Source of the DNA: Calycina herbarum
Taxonomy: Eukaryota > Ascomycota > Leotiomycetes > Helotiales > Pezizellaceae
Assembly: GCA_001414485.1 (NCBI GenBank)
Contig: LLEY01000004.1
Span: forward strand, 310,001 to 374,000
Length of the DNA: 64,000 nt
Direction: 5' to 3'
The position numbers were made by a program, and so were the translations under genes. This document shows, piece after piece, positions 48,570-60,359 of the stretch. Numbering within the stretch: the stretch's first letter is position 1; the number at the start of each line of letters is the position of its first letter. The notes below the pieces were generated by a model. The model was not told where the DNA came from, ran no database searches, and was given only the letters and a program-made list of their open reading frames with translations.

Positions 48570-50960
48570 AGGAGCTGGTTCTCTAACTGGCTCACTCTAG
48601 ACGAGTTGATATAGTCCTTATCTAGGAACTGTATATATATTAGAGAGAGATTAGTTATTAGATTATAAGACGCTACCCGAATTACATCTGCTTTATACCT
48701 ATATATAACTAGAACGATGACCCCCCTAGAGTGCTTATATTTATACGAAAAGGAGCGGGGATTCTCTTAAGTTAATAAACACTAATTATACTCTTACTTA
48801 AATACTAAGACCTTGTTTATATCGAGATCACGCTCTTCTAAGGCCTTCTATTATATATCCTTAACGTATATAACGCTCCCCTAGGCGCTAAGAGCGCTAG
48901 AGAGGCTATTAACCTCGTCCTTTACTTATAATATATTATTATAACGAATACTCTTATAGCCGGCGACTTAAACCTAAAGAGCTAGCTCTGGTAACCGGAT
49001 TTCCTTAGATAGGAAAGTATATAAGCCCCCTTGCTTATTAACTAGATAGAGAATAGAGGGCTACAACTCTCTACCTCTCCTAGGACGTAAACGTATAACC
49101 TCGGCAACACCCTCGACCTTGCCTTTTACTTAAGCAACCTCTACTAAAGAGGGGCGTCTACTAAGATAGACCTTACCTTTGAGTATAGCTCTAACCACCT
49201 CCTACTTCTTACCTAGCTTCTGTATATAGGAAACCTAACAGAGAAGGATCCGCCTCTGAAACTTAGCACTCTTAACGTTAAAACCTTCGAAACTACTCTC
49301 TAAAGTAAGCTTAAAACATAATAGCTATATAAACTTATATAATAACTAAACACGGAATTACTAGAGGCCCTAGTAGGATTTATCACCGAGAGCGTATATA
49401 GCGTATACCTTTATAGTACTAAGCGAGGTCTCGGATATAGATTCGAACACCCCTGGTAGAACAAGGAATACTAGATAGCGGCTACCGAGGCAAGGCAGGC
49501 ACAAAGGCTTAATACGAGCTCTTAAGCCTTAAAGTCTCTTCGTAGGAGCCTAAGGTAGGAAATCTAGAAGGTAAAGAGAGAACACTTCCGTAACCTAATC
49601 GATAAGGCTACGAAGAGCAAAGACGTCTTTAAGATTTATAAGTAGTACTAGAGCACTAGAATATATAAGTCTCCCCCTTTAAGAGACTTAGTAGGTTAGC
49701 TAGGCTTTACTACTTAGAAGAAGCAGAAGATCCTTATATAGGAGCTACTTATAAATAAGGCCGAAGTTAGAGATATACTATTTAATATACTAACTACTTC
49801 TACTTAGGCCCTCTCGTAGGCAGACCCTACTTTACACGAGGTTGAGGAATCGATCCTTAGCAAAGCTTCAACTATACTAGGAGAAGACGAGCTAGTAATA
49901 GGGGTCCTTAAAGTAGCTTAGCCACAGATCTCGAACCTTGTCTTCCTACTATTTAGAGGCTATATAGAGATAGGCTTCTACCTAAAGATCTTCTGATCCG
50001 CTGTCGTTGCTATTATTCTAAAACCTAATAAGAAAGACAAGTCCTTCTCTCGAGTATACTAGCTAATTACTCTACTCTCGGTCCTTAGAAAAGGGCTTAA
50101 AAGGCTCCTTACTAAGCAAGTCTCTTAGATAGCTATTAAGTACTCTATTCTAGGGCAGAACCAGTTTAGAGCTCTTCTACTAAGAGCCGCCATAGACCTT
50201 ACTACCTATCTTACCTTCGATATTAAGTTAGCTCTTATAGACAAGTAGGAAGCCTCTCTTCTTATACTCGATATTAAGGGCGCCTTTAACGTAGTACTCC
50301 CTAGCCGTCTAATTAAAAGGTTAAGAGAGTAAGGATAGCTATATTACTTCGTAGAATAGGTCTCCTCTTTCTTAACTAATAGATTAGTAAAAGTAAAGCT
50401 TAATAGAGAAGTAGGCGACGCTACCCCGCTTTAGTATAGCCTTCTATAAGGCTCGCCTATCTCACCGATTCTCTTTATACTCTATATCTAGCCCCTCTTT
50501 AGATTAGGAGTTAGTTCTCTCCTAGTAGTACAGAGATTCGACTACGCCGACGATATTAGATTACTTACTTTTAGGCCTTTAAAGGCAGGGAATATCAAGG
50601 ACCTGGCAAAGTAGGTAGCAAGCGTACTTAAGTAGGGCATAGACGAGGGTATTACCTTTGACGCTAAAAAATCAGAACTTATCTACTTCTCTTATAAAAG
50701 GAAACAAAGAGGGAGAGGTATTTACCCCCCCCCCCTGCTATTGTAGTTAAAGGAAAGATAATAGAGCCTATATAGGAACTCTAGTAGCTTAGTATCTTCT
50801 TTGACCTCTGTCTTACCTTTTATAGTTATATTAAAAGAATAGCTAGTAAGGCTACACTTATAGCTAATACTCTTAAAGGAATAATAAATATAGTAAGAGG
50901 ATCTCTCTTATATCTACTAAAATAAACAGTTACTGCTTATATCCTCTTAATCGTCTATTT
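48570..50960 (+). pseudogene. LINE ORF2, endonuclease and reverse transcriptase part
   Basis: The endonuclease-like part contains NDDPPRVLIFIRKGAG near 48,717-48,765. The reverse-transcriptase part contains GAFNVVLPSRLIKRL near 50,280-50,325 and RFDYADDIRLL at about 50,533-50,566; YADD is the RT catalytic box. In-frame TAG/TAA codons replace Gln/Trp positions, so it is inactive. The frame is cut at 51,018 by the gypsy element and resumes at 57,502. Confidence 0.75.
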
Positions 50961-51018
50961 TAGGCATAAGACCTGGTACCCTAGTTATATAAAAACAGGC
51001 TAAGCAGGTACTATAAAC

Positions 51019-51250
51019 TATTACGGCGCTGGTCTGTAACACGTGATTCTCGGTCTTATACGTGACCGTCAGAGCCGCAACGCTTGGACGGATTTATAAC
51101 GAGATTAAAGGCTCTTTATAGTTAGTAGGAATACCTCTTTTTCGTAGAGTATATATTCCGTATTCCCTCGTTCTTAGAACTGTAGCTTTAAATTCTCGAA
51201 TATATATACATATACTCTTATACCTTTGCCTTTAGTTATAGATTATAATA
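51019..51250 (+). repeat. Gypsy 5' LTR
   Basis: 232 bp, same length as the 3' LTR. It begins TATTAC where the other begins TGTTAC. By hand count about 15 differences separate the two, all transitions. Confidence 0.92.
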
Positions 51251-51377
51251 TTATTTAAAGCTTAACCCTTTTTACTCTCTATAAAGGATTATAATATCGA
51301 CCGGATTCTACGCTTATAATAGCTAGAAGATCTTATACTTGTAATAGTATAATTACAACCCTCCTCCTCCGCCTATA

Positions 51378-51812
51378 TATAACGAAACTCAAACGAACTA
51401 AACAAAGATAACTAAGTCTCGAAGGTTGGTATACAAGTAAGAAGTACAGATGCGCCGGGTTGTTCACTTGGAAGTGAACTCGTTACTTGTATTAAAGATG
51501 TCAAATAAGATGATAAGATTGATAACTAAAGTTGAGTACGAAGCTCCTATCTAATAGCAGACGTGCTAGTCTTATATAGGTGCTTCCTTCCTCGTGCTAG
51601 CCTGCTAGCTTGGTCGCTCCGTCGCTGCTAGACTGCTAGACCTGTCGCCCCGTCTAGCGAACTCTTATCACGTGATTATAACCAAAAGAAATCCCTGGAT
51701 CGCTTAGCTAACCTAACCGATCCCTATCTACTATAAGAGTATTCCGATAGTGCTTAACCTGTCAGGACGCCGCCTGGTCTTCACTCATCACGTGTGCACG
51801 TGATTCGTGACA
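51378..51812. mobile_element. Solo LTR, copy 2, with CTATA target duplication
   Basis: 435 bp flanked by CTATA at 51373-51377 and 51813-51817. Both ends match solo LTR copy 1 (15857-16318) but the central 200 bp differs. Its first bases are TATAACG where copy 1 has TGTAACG, a RIP-type change. Confidence 0.88.
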
Positions 51813-51829
51813 CTATAACAGCCTCTCTT

Positions 51830-53260
51830 CCTATAAACGGATCCCTCGAGCATCTCTACGTTTATAACGACTTATTTCCTCGAAAGACACGCTTATAACA
51901 GCCTATATAACCTTTTTTATAACCTCTCCCTACCTTCTCCTCCTTCCTTTCTAATAATATAATAGCTAACACTTGAAGTAGTCGTAGTAGAAAAGGGAAG
52001 ACACCTACTAGCTCGTCTTAAACCGAGCCTTAACAACTAGATAACACCTCTAGAGTCGCCCCTCCCTTACCTGCCTTCCCTACGATAAGCGAGCCTTCTA
52101 TAGACGAAAACGTTCGTTTATAGGCTGAAATCCTCTCTTTACATATACAACTCTATTAAACCCTATTACCTATAAACTACTCTAATAACCCTCTCTCGAG
52201 CTGCGAGTATATACAAGCCCTCTAAGAGGCTACTACCGACTCCTCCTGTTCCCGATTTAGTTCTAACAATTCTACTCGCAAGTTCTAAGATAGCGAGAAA
52301 CTTAAGAACAGTATCTCCCCGTTATATAAGGCTTAGTAGATTATCCTAGCTAGTAAAATAAGAAAGAACCTCTTCGAGGACGAATAAGATAAACTTACCT
52401 TCGTCTTTATAGCTACTTCTAGCGTAGTATAAGAGTACTTAGAACTATAGATAGATTTCAGTTCCCCTACCTTATTTATAGACGTTATAAATATACTTAT
52501 ACATCTAGATACCTTGTTCGTAGATAGTAACAAAGCTATAGAGGCCTATAAGGTCTTCTATAAACTCTTAATATAAGAGGACGAGACTTTTACTATGTTT
52601 AAAGCAACCTTCTTAAGTCTTACAACTAAGGCTTATATCCTGTCAAGTAAGTAGTCCGAAGATTTATACTAGAAGCTTACGCTAGCTCTCTAAGTAAGTA
52701 TCTCGCTAGTCTAAATTACCCTAGCAACCTTTAACTAGTTATATAACCGCTGTTACTCTATCTATTAAGACAAGGTAACTATTAAGGAACGCCTCACAGC
52801 TCGCTACAACCGCTGCCTACCTATAAGAGGTTTCCCTACTAGCTATAGATTAACTTACCAACTTCCGGCTCTATATACTACTATTAGTTATCCGCTAACC
52901 TAAAGCCCGGTCCGTTACTCTCCAGTTATAGACCGTAAGACTCCTTTGCCCACTTATAAGAGTATAACTCCTGTCTAAGATATAGTAGACGTTATCTATT
53001 ATAATTGCGATGAACCTAGGCACTACGCTAGTAAATGCCCTCTTTCTTAAAAACCCTCTACAGCTATTAAGCTATTAGAAGACGCTAAAAACTCGCTTAT
53101 AGACTCCTACAGACTATAAGCGTCTAGAGAAGAATTAGCTAATAAGGAACTCGTCTATAAGAACTCGGGAAAAGAACAGCTCTAAAGCAAGTCTCCTCTT
53201 TAGAGTAAAATAAACTTAGATCTTAACCTCTTAATCTAAGTTATATAATAGGTAGAAAGG
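51830..53260 (+). pseudogene. Gypsy gag remnant
   Basis: Degraded frames with a zinc-knuckle relic at about 52,995-53,040. It reads YYNCDEPRHYASKCP, so the first Cys and a Gly of the usual CCHC box are lost by G-to-A changes. Confidence 0.65.
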
Positions 53261-53299
53261 CTTTTATAACTATATATACTTTAATTAAGAATAGATATA

Positions 53300-56200
53300 C
53301 TTTTAATACTACTAGACTTATTAATACTAAAGCGAATAGATAGCTATTTATTAATACAGCTTTAGCTAACTAGTTAAGTTAATATTATAGATAGGCTATA
53401 GAAAAGCTGTTATATGTAATAGTAATTATAGGGTTTAATAGATATAAAGGACTAGCGATTACTCGCGTTATTCGCTTAACACTAAGTATTAACAGACGAT
53501 AGTTTACTAATACGCCCTTCCTAATTACTAATATCGGCAAATACAATATTATTATCAGCTGTTAATAGCTTATAGACGTAAACGTAAAGTTAGTAGTCTA
53601 TAGTTATAAGATTAAGTAGCTAGAATCCCTTTCCCTAGTTCGTCGATTTAATTACTTAGTACCTATTACTAGGGAATCGATAACTATCTCCTTACTAGAC
53701 CTCTAGGCTTAGAAGGATATAGAGAACCGCGACCTCTACTAGAATGCTATAGAGGAACCTATATTAATCTATTCGATACTGCCTCGAAGCTAGCGCTAAA
53801 CCCCGCTACTAGTCACTCTTAAGGAAATTCTAGACGAAAGCTTTTAATAAGACCTTATCTCTGCTTAGAATAGAATACAAGTCCTTATTCCTAACTATTA
53901 ACAACGTTGTCGATTCTTCTTAGGAAAACGTTTAGTTATAGACTATAAAGCGGCTGTGAGCTCGCTTACGAATATCTATAAACCTATAGAAGACTTCGCT
54001 ATTAATATCTATTATATTAGAGCTACCGCTTTTAAACTTAACCTTTAAAAGCGCGATAACGAAGTCTTCTCTACCAGCTTATAAGAGATCGACTATGCTC
54101 TTATAGACAGGTTACGTATAGAGCTCTCTTTAGTAGATTATACTTTAGACGAATAACTAGTAGAATAGAACGTTTGCTAAGAATACATAGACTTTAAGGA
54201 TGTCTTTTTAAAGAGAGCTTTAGACGAGCTTCCTCTACTATAAAACTAAGTCGACTACTAGATTAAACTTATAGGTCTAAATACTCTATCGTATAGCCTA
54301 TTATATAAGATAACAACTAAGGAACTTCTAGCTATAAAACAGTATATCCTCGATAACCTCGATAAAGGGTTTATTATTCTTAGCTACGCCTCTTTCGCCT
54401 CTCTAGTACTGTTCGTAAAGAAGCCTAATAGAAGCTTATAGCTCTATATCGACTACTGGAAACTTAACAACCTTACTTATAAGGACCAGCACCTTCTTCT
54501 GCTAATTAACGAAACTCTTATACAAATCACTAGTGCTAAAATCCTTATAAAGCTCGATATTCGTTAAGCTTTTAACTATATATATATAGAACTAGAGTTA
54601 GAAGAACTTATAACCTTTTAGACCTATTATAACACGTTTAAATATAAGGTATTATCTTTCGACTTAACCAACGGTCCTGCTATATACTAGAGGTATATAA
54701 ATAGCGTTCTTATAGAATATCTCGATAACTTTTATATAGCTTACCTTAACGACATTCTTATATACTCTAATAATAAGCTCGAACACGTTAAACACGTCTA
54801 TAAGGTCTTAGAACGGCTCTATAAAGCTAGGCTATAAGTAGATATTAAGAAGATAGAGTTCTACGTTACTTATACGAAGTACCTTGGTTTTATTATCTCT
54901 ATAGACAAAATCGAAGTCGACCTAGAGAAGATCTTAGCAATCGTTTCCTAGAAATATCCTAGTACTATTAAGAGTATCTAGTCCTTCCTAGGTTTTTATA
55001 ACTTCTACTAACGTTTTATTCGGGATTATAGATAGATTACTCGTCTACTAAACTATCTTATAAGTAAGGAAGTGCTATTTAAGTTCGACTTAGAATATAA
55101 GAAGGCTTTTAATATATTAAAAGAAGCCTTAGTTACCGCCCCTCTCTTATACTACTTTACAGCTGATTTAGAGACTATGGTTAAGATTAACGCTTCTAAC
55201 AGAGTAGTTATAGCTATAATATTACAACGTATATCCGAAACCGAACCGTGGAGACTCGTAGGCTACTTCTCGAAGACGATGAACCCTACTAAGCTAAACT
55301 ACTAAATCTACGATAAGGAGATATTAGCTATTATACGCTCTTTTAGATAATAGCGAGCAGATCTTGCTTAGACTAGCTCCTAGATCAAGGTCTTCACCGA
55401 TTATAAGGCTTTAAAGTACTTTATAACCTCTAAAACCTTGAACTAGCAGTAAGTAAGATAGGCAGAGTTTCTATTAAAGTTCTATTTTATAATTATATTT
55501 CGATCTAGTAAGTAGAACGAGAAAACAGACACGCTAACACGCCGAGACTAAGACGTTAACCTATAGAACGACCTAAAAACGTTTATAAGATAATAAACCT
55601 TACTTACGTCTAATTAGTTAGATCTACGTATTACTACTCGATCAGAACCTCCTATAACGTTAGCCCTAGTTACCTTAGAACCCTCGCTTAACCTTGTCGA
55701 CCAGTTACTTACTATTAACCGTAACTCTTCGGACTTAGAAGACGACTAAACGAAAGCTACCCGCAGGTACTAAAACTAGATAATAGAGAACGGCTTACTT
55801 CTTTAGCAAAAGAGACTCGTAGTTCCTAATCAAGGCACCTTATAGACGGACCTAATCCGTAAGGCTCACGTATAAGTATCTACGGCTTACCCTAGACAGA
55901 CAAAGACGGTAGCTATCCTCGCCCGTAGATACTGGTAGAAAGGTTTATAAACGTCTATAGAAACCTACATTAGTAACTACGAAGACTGTCGACGTGCTAC
56001 AGTTTCTTACAACTATAAACCTAGGTTTTTACACCTATTACCAGTTCTAGAACGTCCCTAGCAGTATATTACTATAGACTATAAGTCTTTCTCTACTAAT
56101 AAACAAGGTTACGATACCTTATAGGTAGTTATAGATCGCCTAACTAAGTAATTAGTCTCGATCCCCTGTTTAAAGACAGTTATAGCCTAAGATATAGCTC

Positions 56201-57230
56201 GAATATATATTACATAGATCTATCGAACCTATAGCTATCTATAAAGCATTGTTTTAGACTATAGACTATAGTTTATTTCTTCTTTCTAGTCTAAATTCTA
56301 TAGAATCCTTAGTATAAAGCTTAAGCTATCTACTACTTTCTACCTATAAACTAATAGATAAACTAAAATTATAAACTAATAGATTAATCAACGCTTATAG
56401 CCTTTTATTAGTTACTATTAGAACAACTAGAGCGAACTTATCCCTATTCTAGACTACGCTTAGCTTACGCTTCTATACGAGAGTCTAGGTAGGCTCTCGC
56501 CCTTTAAAGTAATTAATAGATATATAGCTACTACGTCCTTTGATTAGAACCGTCTAGATAAATCTATAACAGTCTACGAACAGCTTAACTAGACCGATAT
56601 AGAGGCACTTATACAGAGAATACACGACACTTAGACCGTAGTAAAGGAATTAGTTAGTAAAGCATAAGACTGCTATATAAGGTCTGCGAACCGGATTCGA
56701 AGAGCGGTAGACTTTAACATAGACGACTTTGTTTAGGTATCGACTTATAATTAGAAGACAGACTGGCCGAGCTATAAGCTAGATAGACAAAACGAGGGTC
56801 TGTTCTAGATTACAGCCTGCGAAGGACACTCTTTCCGGCTTAAACTGCTAGACTACTTCTGTATACACCCTATATTCTACCCGTTACTGCTCTATAAGGC
56901 CGCTATAGATCTGTTACCTAGATAGGTAAACGAACCACCCCTGCTAATATAGGTTATAGATTAGGAAGAGTAGGAAGTAGAAGAAGTCTTAGCTATAAAG
57001 GTAGTTCGTAGAAAGCTCTAATACAGGGTTTAATAGTTAGGCTATGACTCTGATCTATAGTAGTATCCGGCCTCGAATTTTAAGTATTGCCTATACAAAT
57101 TACACGATTTTCACCTTGCTAATCCAGCCCGCGCTAGTCTACTAAGGGCTTTATAAAGCTGGATACGAGCGTGGGAAGACGGAATAGACGATTACGATTA
57201 TCTAACGGACGATTCGGTCGTAATATAAAG
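53300..57230 (+). pseudogene. Gypsy pol remnant: RT, RNase H, integrase, chromodomain
   Basis: The RT catalytic box reads YLNDILIYS near 54,740-54,770, where an Asp is Asn. An open 77-residue RNase H piece is intact at 55072-55305 (ALVTAPLLYYF and LVGYFSKTMNP). The integrase shows QYITIDYKSFSTNKQGYDTL near 56,063-56,122. The end shows YPASNFKYCLYKLHDFHLAN near 57,065-57,125, the chromodomain and tail of chromovirus integrases. Many stops make it non-functional. Confidence 0.8.
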
Positions 57231-57264
57231 CTTGCGGACAAGCTTTTTCTAAAAGGGGGGGTAA

Positions 57265-57496
57265 TGTTACAGCGCTGGTCTGTAACACGTGATTCTCGGT
57301 CCTATACGTGACTGTCAGAGCCGTAACGCTTGGACGGATTTATAACGAGATTAAAGGCTCTTTACAGTTAGCAGGAATACCTCTTTTTCGTAGGGTATAT
57401 ATTCCGTATTCCCTCGTTCTTAGAACTGTAGCTTTAAATTCTCGAATATATACACATATACTCTTGTGCCTTTGCCTTCAGTTATAGATCGTAACA
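57265..57496 (+). repeat. Gypsy 3' LTR
   Basis: 232 bp from TGTTAC to GTAACA, followed by the TAAAC target duplication. Confidence 0.92.
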
Positions 57497-57501
57497 TAAA
57501 C

Positions 57502-58800
57502 AACTGGATCGGCCGCTACCTAACTCTTCTAGATAGAGTAGTTATAAAGTATACTAGGATTATCCTCCTAGTCTATAAAACCACTCCTACCTCGGTACTT
57601 CTTATAGAATCTAGCCTCCTAGCCGCTGAAATTACTCTTATAGTAAAAAGCGGAGCTTTTAAAGCTAGAACTCGACGACTCGACTTAGCACACCCGCTTA
57701 AGCGATGTGTAAATAACCCTTGCTCAAAGGCTAGGCTTATTTACCGCTCTTCTAAACTTCTCCCCTCTTTAGAAGTAGTCGATCTAATTTAAGACCCCCT
57801 GTAGAGTAGAGGGTTTAACTGCTAAGCCCGCCTTCTCGAGGTAGCCGGCCTAAGCCCTAGTAGTAATAAAGACTCTTATAAAGCCGAATTCCTTGAATTC
57901 CTCGCCTCTGTTCCGCCTACGGACCTAGTTGTATTTACCGATAGCTCTTACTTAAACGATAAAAACATAGGAGGAGGCGTATGCCTTATAAGAGGAGGGG
58001 TTGTTTTAAATATAAAGCTCTTCCCTTTTAGCAAAACCTTAGAAATATATAATATAGAAGCGAGAGCTGCCTTACACGGTCTTAAGCTTGCCCTCGCATC
58101 CCCTTTTTAGTCCTTGGCTATAAAGTGCTAGATCTGCCTCGATAACCTTAAGGCTATACTATAGCTAACTTACCGATCCTATAACACCTCGTAAGAAACC
58201 TTTAATAAGGTATTCGACCTTATTCAGCTATACCCGGGGAAGATCTAGATACGGTAGTGCCCTAGTTATATAGGAATTCGAGGGAATGAAATTACTAACA
58301 AAGCTGCGGGGAAAGCGGCTCAAACACCCCCCCCTAGCCCTTCTTTACTCTATACTACTACACTTAAGAGAGAAGTTAAAGAGACAGGGGTTAAGCTCGC
58401 GAACAAGCTTTGGCAGACAACACTCCCGGATATCTATAAGAGGCTAGGTCTTACTTCCTGGCTCTCGAAACCTAGAACTCTCCAGCTACTAAGAGAGGTC
58501 CTAGCTCGGCTTATTGCGGCTCGTACTGGTTACGGAGACTTTATAGCATACCACCTTCGATTCCACTACCTTAACACGTTACTAGAATCCGGGAATTGCA
58601 AATACAAAAAGGCTAAAGCATAATTCTACCTACTCTTCTGTAGGCTTGCAAAGAACAAAGAGCCAAGGCTATTAGCTAAGGTAGAGGGAAATCCTCAACT
58701 CCTGTTTAGACCTGGTTATAAGGAGCTTTTCAACAAGGTCTATTCTAAGACTAAGTTCTTTATAAAGATCTGTCCCTCGAGATAGTTAAAACTCTCTCTT
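57502..58800 (+). pseudogene. LINE ORF2 continuation: RNase H and C-terminal zinc motif
   Basis: After the gypsy insertion the LINE frame resumes. An open 108-residue piece starts around 57,466. RNase H is seen as VVFTDSSYLNDKNIGGGVC (about 57,928-57,985) and YNIEARAALHGLKLALASP (about 58,048-58,104), keeping the Asp and Glu of the active site. A Cys/His cluster near 58,590-58,650 closes the protein. Confidence 0.75.
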
Positions 58801-59058
58801 CCTTTCTTTTTCTATATTTTCATATATATCTCCTTTGTCTTTCCCTGATCCTATAAACTAATTAAGGATAAGAGCTATTCCGAAAGTGGAGCTTCTCTTT
58901 AAACTATCTCTTGTAAATTAGCTCACTCGTTTATACCCCCTGTAGCCTAGGGCACCCCCCTAGCGTCATTTGCCCTCTTTTGGGACCTTTTAGGACCTAG
59001 ACCACGCGATCTAGACTCCGCCTGACGTTAAATAGAAATAAATAAATAAATAAATAAA

Positions 59059-59074
59059 AACAGTCTCAGATTCA
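59059..59074 (+). repeat. LINE target-site duplication, right copy
   Basis: Matches 46720-46735. It follows the AAAT-repeat tail. Confidence 0.85.
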
Positions 59075-59182
59075 GCTTCACTCCTACTTGAGCCGAGGAA
59101 GGGTATATACTCCATTCTAATATTATAACAATCAAAACATCGAACTGGATAAGCAAACTACAAGACACCTTGGAATCGCCAG

Positions 59183-59297
59183 TGCAAATTTCTTTTTGGC
59201 CCCCAAACATGATGCTGGCTCACTTGATATTTGATCGCTTACGGGTTGCTCTTCGGGTAAGCCAGCATCATGTTTGGGGGTCAAAAAGAAATTTGCA
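59183..59297. repeat. 38-bp inverted repeat (hairpin) with 39-base loop
   Basis: Arms 59183-59220 and 59260-59297 are reverse complements with one mismatch. The core is CCCCCAAACATGATGCTGGCT. The right arm is also the first unit of a tandem array. Confidence 0.88.
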
Positions 59298-59455
59298 GAT
59301 AAGCTGTCAATTGACAAGTAAGTGATGTAAATATTGGGGGCCAAAAAGGGTTGCGAGTAAACTACTACTTGACGGGTAAGCCAACATCATGTTTGGGGGC
59401 CAAAAAGAAGTTGCGTGTAAGCTGTCAAGTAACCAGTAAGCTAGATGTTGGGTCA
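59257..59455 (+). repeat. Degenerate ~60-bp tandem repeat, about 3.3 units
   Basis: Units begin GTAAGCCAGCATCATGTTTG (59257), GTAAGTGATGTAAATATTG (59318), GTAAGCCAACATCATGTTTG (59376) and a partial GTAAGCTAGATGTTG (59436). Each full unit continues GGGGCCAAAAAG and TTGCG or similar, then GTAAGCTGTCAA-like sequence. Confidence 0.8.
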
Positions 59456-60359
59456 AAAACAGTCGTGTCTTTTAAATTTCTCATTCTCCGAAGCATTCTC
59501 GAACAATACATTTCATTATCCTAGATTGTTTCACACAAGTAAACAACAGGCGGCCGAGCAAGCTTGGGTAGTACTGATGTCGGAGCAGGACTGTAGGAGA
59601 CTTTGCGATCAATTTAGTGTTGGTTGTATTAGATATTATTGGATGGATTTTTGGGGAATTTGTTTTAGAATTCTGTGAGGGTAGCTAACTGAGCTCTTTG
59701 GATGAGATGGGTGAGAGTATTTCTCTCCGCCCTTCTCCGAACAGAAGTCTTCCCATTGATCTAGGTAGTTCTGCCAAGATGCTTGAGGCCGTTAGAGTCG
59801 TGACCTAGCGAGGTATTCCGAGTAGAAGTGCAGACTCAACATGTGGTGCTGTCAGAATAAAGGACATGAACGAGATGATGATGAGAGGTGCCGGTGATAA
59901 AGGCGTTTGTAGAACCTTTAGAGTAGTTGATATTTAATTGTTTAAATAACTTCATTTGATTAATTCAATTGTCCCAAAACTTGTGGGAAAATTGGTCTAG
60001 CAAATATTGTTGGGAGGAAATATGTTGTACAACTGAAAAATGTTTGATGAATAACATCATACTAAATCTCTCAGAGAATTTAGTTATCCGCGAAGGTTTT
60101 AGCTATATAATGAATGAAGTAAAGAGACTCTTATCACAACAAGTGAAGCACGCTTGAGTATCAAAAGTGACCATAAAATAGCCATTCACATAGGCAGCAT
60201 ACAATCATACATCATCATCAGACCTCAATGTTCCATCCGGGTATCTACAGAACCAAAGGTCCAAAACTCAAACAACAAGTCAGTCATCCGAACCCAATAT
60301 CCAGCATCTCAAAAAATCGTTCACTGGCCCAAGAAACCAAAACTCAATATCCAAGAGCT
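59456..60359. other. Intergenic, 3' flank of the transporter gene
   Basis: AT-rich to mixed sequence. Short frames at 59445-59678, 59969-60157 and 60154-60366 have no recognisable features. Confidence 0.5.

Larger units (their letters stand above)
51019..57496 (+). mobile_element. Ty3/gypsy LTR retrotransposon, complete with two LTRs
   Basis: Two 232-bp LTRs (51019-51250 and 57265-57496) and a TAAAC target duplication (51014-51018 and 57497-57501) define it. Between them lie a gag with a zinc knuckle, RT, RNase H, integrase and a chromodomain-like end, the order of chromoviruses. A G-run (about 57,251-57,261) just before the right LTR is the expected polypurine tract. A solo LTR of another family is nested at 51,378-51,812. 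Confidence 0.92.
46736..59059 (+). mobile_element. Tad1-like non-LTR retrotransposon, full length but interrupted (island B)
   Basis: Bounded by a 15-16 bp target duplication and ending in an AAAT-repeat tail (about 59,035-59,059), the hallmarks of LINE insertion. Removing the nested 6.5 kb gypsy insertion leaves about 5.8 kb. In order it carries a gag-like ORF with zinc knuckles, an endonuclease, a reverse transcriptase with YADD, and after the gypsy insertion an RNase H and a terminal Cys/His motif. This order, with RNase H, fits the Tad1/I group. The frames are full of TAA/TAG stops from RIP. Confidence 0.88.

Noticed and set aside
51019..51300. Idea that the CACGTGAT boxes of the gypsy LTR and the solo LTRs make them one family
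   Set aside because: Only the short box is shared. LTR lengths, termini and the rest of the sequence differ.
57466..57792. 108-residue plus frame taken as a host gene
   Set aside because: It begins inside the gypsy 3' LTR and runs into the LINE ORF2 remnant, so it is transposon sequence.
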